Part shown: positions 24,471-33,662 of the stretch, one piece after another
Numbering within the stretch: the stretch's first letter is position 1
Layout of the letters: the number at the start of each line of letters is the position of its first letter
Assembly (NCBI GenBank): GCA_963820545.1
Contig: CAWGAJ010000002.1
Span: 806,001 to 870,000, forward strand
Length of the DNA: 64,000 bases
Origin: CAWGAJ01 sp963820545
Lineage (GTDB): Bacteria; Planctomycetota; Planctomycetia; Pirellulales; Thermoguttaceae
Direction: 5' to 3'
Position numbers and translations under genes: made by a program
Notes under the pieces: model-generated
What the model saw: the letters and a program-made list of their open reading frames with translations, nothing else
Databases searched by the model: none
What the model was told of the DNA's origin: nothing

Positions 24471-26579
24471 GTGAATATTCAATTTCAAAAAAAACCTTAT
24501 AGAGTGAATTTTTCTGTAGTTTTAATTGCCATTCTTTTTTCACCGTCCTTGGTCATAGGGCAGTCCGGGACTGTACCAGGGGGGAATGCGGCGGCGGAGT
24601 CGTCCGCCTTACAGGCGCCCGAGGCAGGGAAAAAACTGATTGATTTGGATATCGAACAACTGGCCAAGACGCCGGTGGTGGTGCCCTCGCTGGACATTCC
24701 GGTCACCTCGGTGACCAAGTCGGAGAGCACCATCGGGCATTCACCGGCGGCCATTTTTGTGATCACCCCGGAAATGATCCGCCGTAGCGGCGCCACCTGC
24801 ATTCCAGAGCTGCTGCGCATGGTGCCGGGCATGGAAGTGGCCCACATCGACTCCAATAAATGGGCGATTTCTTGCCGCGGCTTCAATGGCCGTTACGCCA
24901 ATAAATTGTTGGTGTTGATCGACGGTCGCACGGTATACACGCCTGTTTTTTCCGGCGTTTATTGGGATACGCAAGACGTGGTGTTGGAAGACATTGAGCG
25001 GATCGAGGTGATCCGCGGGCCCGGCGGAACCCTGTGGGGCGCCAATGCTGTAAACGGGGTGATCAGCGTCATCACCAAAAAGGCCAAAGACACCCAGGGG
25101 ACCTATGTCATGGCGGGTGGCGGCACGCAGGAAAGGTTTAACAGCACCTTTCGCTATGGCGGCCAGATCGGCGATGACGGTTATTATCGCGTTTACGGAA
25201 AGTATTTTGATCGCGGCACCTTCTATTCCGCCGACAGTCAGCCGGATGATTCTTGGAGTCAGGGCCGGTTTGGCTTCCGCACCGACATGAATTTGGACCG
25301 CGCCAAGACGAACACCCTCACGGTGCAGGGCGATCATTACACGGGCGAGTCGGGATTCCGCGATAACCTGAAGTCGCCTGTGCCTGTGGATAATAGTTTC
25401 CTTATACCCATCGAGGGAAAAGAGCAGGTTGCCGGCGAAAATATCTTGGCGCGCTTGCGGCACGTCTACGACGAGGATTCGGATTGGGCCTTGCAGATGT
25501 ACTTCGACAATTATTCCCGCACTGGTTGGATCATCTCGCAAGAGGTAAGGACTTTTGACGTGGATTTTCAATACCGCTTCCCGCTGGGCGAGCGGCACAA
25601 GCTCACCTGCGGGGCGGGATTTCGCGGCATCCACGATAATTTACCCAGCCAGGATTACTTTACAATACATTTCACAGCAGTAGAGCGGACCTACAATTTG
25701 ACCAGCCAGTTCATCCAGGACGAAATCACGCTGGTCGAAGACCGGCTGGCCTTGACCATGGGCGTGAAGACGGAGGAGAACGATTTCACCGGTTTTGAGG
25801 TCCAGCCCAGCGCCCGGCTGTTGTGGACTCCCGATCGCCGGCATTCCGCCTGGGCGGCGATTTCCCGCGCCGTGCGCACGCCGTCGCGCTGTGAGGACAA
25901 TTTTGTTACTACATTTCCTCCCATAGCGCCGTATACGTTCCCGCGCTTGTATGGGAGCACGAATGCGGTGTCGGAGACCCTTATCGCCTATGAAATTGGA
26001 TATCGAGCGCAGACCACCGAGCGATTTTCCTGGGATATCGCCGCGTTCTACAACGTTTATACGAATCTCTGGAGCGCGGCCCTTGGAGCTCCCATACCTC
26101 CAGTGCCGCCGGATGTTATCACGATTTATCCCCTCTGGTACAATAACTGGACTAACCAGACCTCCGCTGACACGCAGGGCGTTGAATTGGCCTCCAACTG
26201 GTCCATTTCTGAGCGTTGGCGTTTAAATGGCCAATATACTTTCTTCTATATGAACTTGCACAGTGAAGTTCCCCTAAATGTAAAAACCGATCCGCAACAC
26301 CAAATCTACCTGCGTTCATCCTGGGACCTCAGAAGTGATCTGCAATTCGACTTGATTGCCCGTTACGTGGATTGCATTCCCGCTATTGATGTTCCCAGCT
26401 ATATCACCATGGACCTGCGTCTGGGATGGCGTCCCAGAAAGCATCTGGAACTGGCGGTCGTAGGCCAAAATCTGCTCCAAAGCCACCACCTAGAGTTTAA
26501 TCCCAACATCACAGATTTATATACGCCCACCACAGAGGTTCCCCGCGGCGTATACGGGACCATAGCTTGGAGGTATTAA
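24471..26579 (+). CDS. TonB-dependent outer membrane receptor
   Basis: Signal peptide (VVLIAILFSPSLVIGQ) and a conserved LIDLDIEQLAKTPVVVPS segment precede the plug domain (about residues 75-195): FVITPEMIRRSGATCIPELL, RGFNGRYANKLLVLIDGR, then RIEVIRGPGGTLWGANAVNG. The remaining 500 residues are beta-barrel strands; the C-terminus ends in an aromatic Tyr (GTIAWRY), as needed for outer-membrane insertion. This branch is ColI-receptor-like. GTG at 24471 with GAGGAGG upstream is the start. The ligand is unknown. Next genes are a YfiR-like protein and two kinases on the same strand, which suggests a signalling rather than purely uptake role. Confidence 0.92.
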   Translation: MNIQFQKKPYRVNFSVVLIAILFSPSLVIGQSGTVPGGNAAAESSALQAPEAGKKLIDLDIEQLAKTPVVVPSLDIPVTSVTKSESTIGHSPAAIFVITPEMIRRSGATCIPELLRMVPGMEVAHIDSNKWAISCRGFNGRYANKLLVLIDGRTVYTPVFSGVYWDTQDVVLEDIERIEVIRGPGGTLWGANAVNGVISVITKKAKDTQGTYVMAGGGTQERFNSTFRYGGQIGDDGYYRVYGKYFDRGTFYSADSQPDDSWSQGRFGFRTDMNLDRAKTNTLTVQGDHYTGESGFRDNLKSPVPVDNSFLIPIEGKEQVAGENILARLRHVYDEDSDWALQMYFDNYSRTGWIISQEVRTFDVDFQYRFPLGERHKLTCGAGFRGIHDNLPSQDYFTIHFTAVERTYNLTSQFIQDEITLVEDRLALTMGVKTEENDFTGFEVQPSARLLWTPDRRHSAWAAISRAVRTPSRCEDNFVTTFPPIAPYTFPRLYGSTNAVSETLIAYEIGYRAQTTERFSWDIAAFYNVYTNLWSAALGAPIPPVPPDVITIYPLWYNNWTNQTSADTQGVELASNWSISERWRLNGQYTFFYMNLHSEVPLNVKTDPQHQIYLRSSWDLRSDLQFDLIARYVDCIPAIDVPSYITMDLRLGWRPRKHLELAVVGQNLLQSHHLEFNPNITDLYTPTTEVPRGVYGTIAWRY

Positions 26580-26739
26580 ACTCCCAGCTATAGCGGTATT
26601 TGGCTACTAAGTCCCGTAAATTGCCCACCTTAGTGAAAGCTAGGATTATAGTAGTGTTGCTTAATAATAAAGCCTGGACTGTGATTCGAGTACGGTCAGG
26701 TTGCCAGGATTTTTTAAGCTGCAAAAAGGCGGCGCATTA

Positions 26740-27318
26740 ATGCCTACGCAACGAAAAAATATGCGCATTTTTCTCTCCGCCGCCGCCTTTTTCATTTTGA
26801 TCATCGCCGGCTGGAATTCCCACTTACAGGGACAAACAAGCGAAGGCGCGGTTGTTAACCGAGAATACGCCATCAAGGCCGCTTACCTTTACAATTTTGG
26901 CTACTATGTCGCATGGCCGGAAAATACGTTTGCAGACGATCAGGCTCCCTTTGCGATCGGCGTGTTGGGGGCCGATCCCTTTGGCGACGTTCTGGATGAA
27001 ATTGCCCGCACCAAGAAAATCGCCGGACGGCAAATCGTGATAAAACGCTTTGCCTCCATGGAGGATTACCAACCCTGCCATATCCTGTTTGTCACCTCGT
27101 CGGCGCGTGCCGCGGACAGTTTGGCGGCGATTCAGAAGGCGCACTTTTACCCGGTTTTGTTGGTCGGCGAAAGCCCGGGCTTTGCCGAACAAGGCGGCAC
27201 GATCAATTTCTTCATCGAGGAAAACAGAGTTCGTTTTGAGGTAAACATGGAGGTTGCCAAGCAAGAACAACTGAAGATCAGTTCCAAGTTGTTGAGTTTA
27301 GCAAAGATTTTGAAATAA
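26740..27318 (+). CDS. YfiR-like periplasmic protein (DUF4154)
   Basis: Signal segment RIFLSAAAFFILIIAGW is followed by EYAIKAAYLYNFGYYVAWPE, the YfiR/DUF4154 hallmark. FAIGVLGADPFGDVLDEIA, CHILFVTSS and GTINFFIEENRVRFEVN complete the fold. In Pseudomonas YfiR is a periplasmic repressor that controls an inner-membrane diguanylate cyclase; here the partner is more likely the membrane histidine kinase that follows. ATG 26740 is chosen; 26761 is possible. About 192 residues. Confidence 0.87.
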   Translation: MPTQRKNMRIFLSAAAFFILIIAGWNSHLQGQTSEGAVVNREYAIKAAYLYNFGYYVAWPENTFADDQAPFAIGVLGADPFGDVLDEIARTKKIAGRQIVIKRFASMEDYQPCHILFVTSSARAADSLAAIQKAHFYPVLLVGESPGFAEQGGTINFFIEENRVRFEVNMEVAKQEQLKISSKLLSLAKILK

Positions 27319-27440
27319 CGGTAAGAGCAACCCTAGGAGCGAAAATTTCGCGGCACTGAAACAGCAGTTATTGCAGATTTTCGTGTGAATAGTATTTTGA
27401 CCTCCATTACTTAAAGCAAGAACCTCGGCGGCTCATATTC

Positions 27441-29120
27441 ATGCTTGGGCTTAAGAATTTCTCGATCAATACAAAACTGAAGCTGCTGGTGCTAGTTTCC
27501 GGGGGCACTGCGCTTTTGATTGCCTCGGCCGTCTTGGTCCTGAACGACGCCAATCTGATCCGTTCCTCCAAAATCCAGCAACTATCCGCCCTGGCCAAGG
27601 TTTTGGGGGCCAACAGCACGGCGGCGCTGAGCTTCGACGATCCTGCCGCCGCGCGTGAGTTGTTGTCTTCCTTGAGCTTGCAGCCCACGGTCCATTTTGC
27701 TTGTCTGTACAACGCCAAGGGGCAGGTCTTCGCCACCTACCACAATGGGAAGCTGAAAAATTACCTGGCCCCGTTTCCTAAAGAGGATGGCTATGCATTC
27801 GTTGCGGGCAATTACCTCGACGTTACCCAAAAAATCGTCCGCGACAGCGAAATAATGGGAACAATCTATTTTCACGCCTCGATGGAGGATCTACGAAATC
27901 AGCTTATGCGTTATGTTGCCGTGGTGGCCATTGTGATCATGATTTCCCTCGGGGTGGCGATTACTTTGTCGTCGCGCATGCAGCGCATGATTTCCGTTCC
28001 CATCCTTAATCTGGCCAAAACGGCCCAGTTGGTTTCGGTTAATCGCGACTATTCCGTGCGTGTGCAGAAATACGCTAACGATGAGTTGGGCACGCTTTAT
28101 AACGAATTTAATGACATGTTGGATCAGATCCAACGGGGTGAGCAGGAACTCCAGCAGGCCCGCGCCCAACTGGAAGTCCGCGTGCGGCAACTCTCGGAAG
28201 CCAATCTAGAATTGACTCGGGAAATTGCCGAGCGAAAACGGGCCCAACATGAGTTGGATATCGTTCATAGGCAACTCCTCGATACGGCCCGGAGGGCCGG
28301 GATGGCGGAAGTAGCCACCGGCGTGCTGCATAACGTGGGCAACATACTTAACAACGTCAATGTCTCAGCCACGCTGGTCGCCGACCGCTTGCGCAACTCC
28401 AAATGTTCCGAAATGTCGCGCGCCCTGGACCTGATAAATCAACATCCCCACGACTTGGGCGTTTTCATCACCCAAGATGAAAAAGGAAAACAACTGCCCG
28501 GCTTCCTCAACCTCCTGGCCTCGAATTTGGAGCGCGAACGGAAAACAATCCTCAACGAAATGCAGTCGCTGGCGAAAAACGTAAACCACATCAAGACCAT
28601 CGTCTCTATGCAGCAATCCTATGCCGGAACGGCCGGCGTTGAGGAGACGGTCGTCTTGGCCGATCTCATGGAAGATGCGATGATGCTTAACGCCTCCTCG
28701 TTGGGAAAACACGAGATCGAGGTCATTCGCGATTATATCCCCTTTCCTCCCGTGCAAATACAAAAACAAAAGGTGCTGCAAATTTTAGTGAATCTGATCC
28801 GCAATGCCAGGGACGCGTTGGTCGATAGCGGCGCCAAGGACCGGCGCTTGACCTTGCGGATCAGAATCGGCGACGAACCGGATAAGATTGTGGAGATCGA
28901 TGTAATTGACAATGGAGTAGGTATCCGGGAAGAAAACCTCACCAAAATATTTTCCCACGGCTTTACCACAAAAAAACACGGCCATGGTTTCGGCTTGCAC
29001 AGTTCGGCGAATGCCGCCCAGGAATTGGGAGGCAAGCTGACCGCCTATAGTGATGGGCCGGGGCAGGGAGCGGTCTTCACCCTGGAACTGCCATTTAAAC
29101 CAGTAGAGGTGCCAGTATGA
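27441..29120 (+). CDS. Membrane histidine kinase with periplasmic CHASE8-like sensor
   Basis: TM1 lies near residues 12-33 and TM2 near 155-180, enclosing a periplasmic sensor with LSFDDPAAARELLSSLSLQP (CHASE8-like). HAMP follows (about 180-235), then a coiled coil. The presumed phospho-accepting His is in MAEVATGVLHNVGNILNNVN near residue 296, the HNVGN-type H-box. The HATPase domain has NLIRNARDAL, DNGVGI and GHGFGLHSSANAAQELGG. 559 residues, intact. Its stop overlaps the next start (ATGA), so it is co-translated with the hybrid kinase. Confidence 0.9.
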   Translation: MLGLKNFSINTKLKLLVLVSGGTALLIASAVLVLNDANLIRSSKIQQLSALAKVLGANSTAALSFDDPAAARELLSSLSLQPTVHFACLYNAKGQVFATYHNGKLKNYLAPFPKEDGYAFVAGNYLDVTQKIVRDSEIMGTIYFHASMEDLRNQLMRYVAVVAIVIMISLGVAITLSSRMQRMISVPILNLAKTAQLVSVNRDYSVRVQKYANDELGTLYNEFNDMLDQIQRGEQELQQARAQLEVRVRQLSEANLELTREIAERKRAQHELDIVHRQLLDTARRAGMAEVATGVLHNVGNILNNVNVSATLVADRLRNSKCSEMSRALDLINQHPHDLGVFITQDEKGKQLPGFLNLLASNLERERKTILNEMQSLAKNVNHIKTIVSMQQSYAGTAGVEETVVLADLMEDAMMLNASSLGKHEIEVIRDYIPFPPVQIQKQKVLQILVNLIRNARDALVDSGAKDRRLTLRIRIGDEPDKIVEIDVIDNGVGIREENLTKIFSHGFTTKKHGHGFGLHSSANAAQELGGKLTAYSDGPGQGAVFTLELPFKPVEVPV

Positions 29121-30982
29121 ATACTCGCCAGACCATTCGCATTCTGGTGATCGACGATCAAGAATCGATTCACGAGGACTTTCGCAAAATCATCGCGCCG
29201 GAACCCGACGATCAGGCTTTTAGCGAGGCGGCCGCGGCGTTGTTTGGCGATAAACCTATGAGCATGGAGTCTGGCGAATCGTTCGAAATCGATTCGGCGT
29301 ATCAAGGCGAGGAGGGCTTGGCGATGGTCCGGCGGGCGGTGTGGGAGAGCCGCCCATATCCGTTGGCATTCGTTGATATTCGCATGCCCCCGGGCTGGGA
29401 CGGCGTGGAAACCGCCGAACGCATCTGGAGTGTGGACCCCGAAATCCTCATCGTGCTCTGCACGGCGTATTCCGACCACACCTGGGAAGACATCATCCGG
29501 CGCCTAGGCCGAACCGACCACTTGCTGATCCTCAAAAAGCCCTTCGACAACATCGAGGTCCGCCAATTAGTCCTTGCCTTGACCAAGCGTTGGCACCTCG
29601 CACACCAGGCCGCGATGACGCTTACCCAACTCGAAGGGATGGTCGCCCAGCGCACCCGCGAGGTCCAGACGCGGAGCATGGCTTTGGAAAAAGTCGCCGC
29701 CGAACTGCGCACCATGAACGAACAACTCGCCACCGCGCAAGTCGCCGCTGAAGCCGCCAATCAGGCCAAATCCGAGTTCCTCGCCAATATGAGTCATGAA
29801 ATCCGCACGCCCATGACCTCGATTCTCGGCTTCGCGGAATTGTTGAACGAAGAAATCGTCCGCTCCAAAAATCCCGACCTGAGCGGCGAATATGTGGACG
29901 CTATCATTCGCAACGCTAAATATCTGCTGGGAGTCATCAGTGATATTCTCGATATGTCCCAGATCGAAAGCGGCAAATTAGAGGTGAAAAAAGTCAAGTG
30001 TTCGCCTCGCGAAATTATCGATAATTCCCTCACCGTGATGAAACCCGTGATACAAGACAAAGGTCTGACGTTAAACGTGGAATCGAGCGGCAACATTCCG
30101 CCGACCATCCACACCGACCCCGTGCGCCTCCAACAAATCCTCATTAATCTGCTCAGCAACGCCGTGAAGTTCACTCAGTCCGGCGGAATTCGTCTGGCGG
30201 CTGAATACCTCCGCGACGACCCGGCCCGGCCCCTGCTTTGCCTGCGGGTGATCGATACCGGCATCGGCATCAGCGAAGATAAAGTGAAAAAGTTGTTCGA
30301 TCGTTTCACCCAGGCCGATACTTCGTCAACCCGAAAATACGGCGGCTCGGGACTGGGTTTGGCGATCTCCCGACGCCTAGCCAATATGCTGGGCGGCGAT
30401 ATTTCGGTTGAGAGCAAGCTGGGGCAAGGCAGTACCTTCACGGTAACCGTCGAGACCGCATTGTTCGAAACAGGAGAACCCCCGGAAGATCGACAAGCCG
30501 CCGACCTTGACGCCGAGGCACGAAAGATTTTGCCCAAAATCGCGGCGGGCGAGCAAATCCTCCTCACCGAAGACTCGCAGGACAACCAACGCATCATCTC
30601 CTTGATTCTCTCCAAAGCCGGCTTCCAAGTGACTATCGCGGAAAACGGACAGATCGGCTGCGAAAAGGCCCTGGAGGCCTTAAATGCGGGCAGCCCCTAC
30701 GACCTGATTCTGATGGATATGCAAATGCCGGTGATGGACGGTTACGAAGCCACGCGCCGCTTGCGCAGTGCGGGATATAACCGCCCCATTGTGGCCCTCA
30801 CCGCACACGCCACCACCGACGATCGCCAAAAATGCCTGGATGCGGGTTGCAATCACTACGTTACCAAGCCCATCAACCGCGCAGAACTGCTGCATGTGAC
30901 CGCGGATTGCATCCGCCATTCCCCAGAAACCGAGCAGGCCAGCGAAACCGTCGCGCCCCCTGCCCCTGTGGCAAAATCTTAA
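29117..30982 (+). CDS. Hybrid histidine kinase with receiver domains at both ends
   Basis: A first receiver-like domain (about residues 9-160) has IRILVIDDQESIHEDFRKII and phospho-acceptor Asp in AFVDIRMPPGWDG, with an insertion after the first strand. A coiled coil leads to HisKA (LANMSHEIRTPMTSILGFAE, His near 227) and HATPase (DTGIGISEDKVKKLFDRF, GGSGLGLAIS). A second receiver (about 478-600) has LTEDSQDNQRI and LILMDMQMPVMDG. No membrane segment, so cytoplasmic. The N-terminal receiver is a natural target of the membrane kinase translated just before it. 621 residues, intact. Confidence 0.92.
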   Translation: MNTRQTIRILVIDDQESIHEDFRKIIAPEPDDQAFSEAAAALFGDKPMSMESGESFEIDSAYQGEEGLAMVRRAVWESRPYPLAFVDIRMPPGWDGVETAERIWSVDPEILIVLCTAYSDHTWEDIIRRLGRTDHLLILKKPFDNIEVRQLVLALTKRWHLAHQAAMTLTQLEGMVAQRTREVQTRSMALEKVAAELRTMNEQLATAQVAAEAANQAKSEFLANMSHEIRTPMTSILGFAELLNEEIVRSKNPDLSGEYVDAIIRNAKYLLGVISDILDMSQIESGKLEVKKVKCSPREIIDNSLTVMKPVIQDKGLTLNVESSGNIPPTIHTDPVRLQQILINLLSNAVKFTQSGGIRLAAEYLRDDPARPLLCLRVIDTGIGISEDKVKKLFDRFTQADTSSTRKYGGSGLGLAISRRLANMLGGDISVESKLGQGSTFTVTVETALFETGEPPEDRQAADLDAEARKILPKIAAGEQILLTEDSQDNQRIISLILSKAGFQVTIAENGQIGCEKALEALNAGSPYDLILMDMQMPVMDGYEATRRLRSAGYNRPIVALTAHATTDDRQKCLDAGCNHYVTKPINRAELLHVTADCIRHSPETEQASETVAPPAPVAKS

Positions 30983-30993
30983 TTTTCAATCTC

Positions 30994-31057
30994 GTAGGTC
31001 AGGCATTCTTGCCTGACATTGGATTAAAGTTTTGTAGGTCAGGCATTCTTGCCTGAC
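30994..31057. repeat. Two tandem GTAGGTCAGGC hairpins
   Basis: Two copies (30994-31017 and 31034-31057) of GTAGGTCAGGCATTCTTGCC plus TGAC, 40 bases apart, after the hybrid kinase stop. A related copy is at 6267-6291. Confidence 0.75.
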
Positions 31058-31086
31058 ATCTGAATAAAAAACTCATAGAACAAAGA

Positions 31087-31117
31087 AAGGACTCACGGCA
31101 AAATACCGCGAGTCCTT
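31087..31117 (-). terminator. Terminator of the tRNA-Leu transcript
   Basis: On the - strand AAGGACTCGCGG pairs with CCGTGAGTCCTT around a short loop and is followed by a T-rich run. Confidence 0.8.
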
Positions 31118-31129
31118 AATATTCTTGAG

Positions 31130-31213
<84 letters not shown>

Positions 31214-31332
31214 TCGGGGGCCAACAATGATTCTTCAAAACCGTTGTAAAAATCGGGCGGCACTGGCTGACAAGCCGGGCACCGACCGAAGGTTGGTCGT
31301 GGCACCCACGACTTCTTTCTCAAAGCCCAAAA

Positions 31333-31374
31333 GGGGACAGTCCCATCCGCCGAGGCGGATCGGGACAGTCCCCT
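31333..31374. repeat. GGGGACAGTCCC inverted repeat
   Basis: GGGGACAGTCCC and GGGACAGTCCCC flank CCGCCGAGGCGG. A differently spaced relative (CAAAATGGGGAC / GTCCCCATTTTG) is at 50659-50699. Confidence 0.55.
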
Positions 31375-31400
31375 ACAGTTTACCCCGCTCGCAGAGGGCG

Positions 31401-33070
31401 TCAAGGTCCGGTTCGTTTGATGACCAGGATCGCCACGTCGTCCCGATCGGGGGTGGCGGCGTGCAGGCGCAGGCATTCCCGGGCCATGGAGGCCATTTGA
31501 TCGGCGCTGAGTTGGATGTTTGCCGCCAATAATTCCGCCAGGCCCGCCTCTTCCAGCGAAAGACCTTGCTTATCGGCCGCATCGCGGAATTTCTTGTTAA
31601 AGACAATCAATGTCTCGCCGGGTTCCAGTTGGTAAGAGAATTGTTCGTAATCCGATTCCGGACTCTCGCCAATCAGCGCGGAGGAACGCGTGAGGGATTT
31701 CCACTGATCTTGGCGCAGCAGGACCACCGAGGGATCGCCGGCCGTGCAGTAGCACACTCGACCAGTGGCCGTTTCGATCAATCCATAAAACATTTCGGCG
31801 AATTGATCGCCTGCCGAGCCGGTCCAAACCGTCAAATTGACCTGTTGCAATGTTGTGTCGCACTGGCGATGGTAGCGGCCATGGGCGCGCACCGCGGCCT
31901 TGATCGCGGAGACCGAGAGCGCCCCTTCCAATCCCTGATTCATTGCGTCGCCCAGTGTCACGGCCAGAAGACCGTCGGGCAAACAGAACCAATCGTAAAA
32001 GGCGCCGCCTAATTCCCGGCCTTGGGCGGCCCAGCCGGAAATTTTCCAGTTGTCCAATAGCGGCGAGATGGTGGGTAGTTGATTTCGCTGCAGTCTTTCC
32101 GCCGCGGACCATTGTTTTTTCAATTGCGCCCCGTCGAGTCCTTCGCGGAGCAGCATTTCGCGTTCCAGGTCGGCCGCCAGCTTTCCCGCCACAATCTCGA
32201 TAATATGCACTTGTTGATCGGTAAACTCGCGTACATCGTCGCCAAAGACCCAGAGCGTGCCCAACAACATAGTGGGCGAAGAGATCGGCACGCACACGGC
32301 CGAGGCAAAATCTTCCGGCGCTTTCCAGCCGGGCATGCGCTTGGTATTTTCCAATACCACGGCATGGCCTAACAGTGCTTCCAAATCGGCCAACTCGCCT
32401 TGCAGCGCCGCGCCGGGGCCATCAACCGCTCAAAAGGCAAGCCCCAGCACGAGCGGAGCTTTAGTTCGGTGGTGGCTTCGTCGAGCAAGTATAAGGCGGC
32501 GGCTTGACATTCGACGGCTTCGGTCACGCCTTTCAGCGTGGTCTGTAATCTTTCGGCAAGATGCGCATCTTCGTTGCCGAGCGGGACCAAGGGCACGCCC
32601 GCGGCCAATTCCGCTTCCCGCTGCCAAAGTACGTGCCGCGTTTGCTGAAGTTCGTTCAGCATGGCACTTATGGCAGAGGCCAATTTTTCAGCGGCCTCAA
32701 AATCCACTGCTGTGCGCAGGGCCTCGGTGGCCGGCGCCGAGTCGGGCGGTTCCAGCCTAAGATGGCCGGGAGGGGAGCCTTTGCCGGCATTGACCGGAAA
32801 AATGCGGATTTTCTCGCCCGCCGGCTTCGACTCGACGCCGGACACATAACGCAGCGACCAGCCGGTGCTTGCCTGGAACGCCCGCAAAACCTCCGGCAAA
32901 CTGCCGATGGTCTCGATCGGCGGCCGGATGGCCTTGGGAGAATGCTCGGTATAAAGTTTCAGGTGCGGTGAGGCAGGATGGACCACGGCCAAGGTCTTTC
33001 GATCCACGGATGCAACTGGGGCGTATCTTCCATGGTTGTTTCTCGCAGATTGCCGATGAATCCGGCACAA
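31401..33070 (-). CDS. GAF-SpoIIE (PP2C-type) phosphatase (frameshifted near 32415)
   Basis: The C-terminal third is a SpoIIE/RsbU-type Ser/Thr phosphatase: GGAFYDWFCLPDGLLAVTLG (the first metal-binding segment has DW where many family members have GD), DAMNQGLEGALSV, FYGLIETATGRVCYCTAGDP and a closing RDDVAILVIKR. The centre is a GAF domain split by a one-base deletion at about 32413-32418; restored it reads APGAALQGELADLEALLG. Upstream are a second sensor-like region and a helical linker. Such proteins dephosphorylate anti-anti-sigma factors. The exact start is unclear; 33070 is the last in-frame ATG, and GTG codons further in are possible. A partial sigma-factor gene lies 5' of it. Confidence 0.75.
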
Positions 33071-33248
33071 TCGTTATTACTGAAACAAATAATCGACTTA
33101 ACGTGTGCAAATCATACTACGCAATCTGCACATCATCCGTGACCGTCATAGTTTAACATCGGACATAGACCACCAGACATGTAAAGGTTTTTCAACAGTT
33201 CCGGTGAGAAGGAGTTTGCTGGGCGAAAGGCCCGAAATTCGGCTTTGG

Positions 33249-33539
33249 TCACGTCGGGAGAAGAGTCCGTCTAGCCGCGATCCGTTTGAGCCACAATTCG
33301 ACGCTCGACCGGCCGCGAAATCGCGACCAATTGGTCCAGGCGGCCAAAAAAACGTCCTGCCCCGCGTCTTCGATCCCGTCGCGCCAGCCCAGCAGGCGAT
33401 AGACCGGCAAACCGATCCGATCGTGATGCTCGGCCACGGCTCGATCGAAGTCATCCGCCCATGCCGCGCATGACCGCGGAGAATAATTCGCATAACGGTC
33501 ATTCGCCCCCGTATTGGCGAGTATTTGCGGATCGGACAT
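33249..33539 (-). pseudogene. Truncated ECF-type sigma factor
   Basis: AVAEHHDRIGLPVYRLLG, then IEDAGQDVFLAAWTNWSRFR and VELWLKRIA are the region 2.1-2.4 pattern of an ECF sigma factor. The frame ends 11 residues later, and neither of the other frames gives a convincing region 4 before the SpoIIE-type gene. It is probably a remnant, or a gene with unresolved frame errors. -10 recognition alone would not make a working sigma factor. Confidence 0.5.
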
Positions 33540-33631
33540 TAACCTTAGGCCTACTTGGAGGTTGTGCCGTGTATCAATTGCGGCTGTTTAAGAATATAGA
33601 CGCTCAAGCAGTGTAATTCTTACAGGAGTCT

Positions 33632-33660
33632 AGGCGAGCGGCCGGCGTCAGCCGGCTGAG
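33632..33660. repeat. GAGCGGCCGGCGTCAGCCGG hairpin
   Basis: GCCGGCGTCAGCCGGC palindrome just downstream of the - strand spermidine-synthase-like gene. Full and partial copies are at 42332-42360 and 42308-42322. Confidence 0.7.
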
Positions 33661-33662
33661 TT

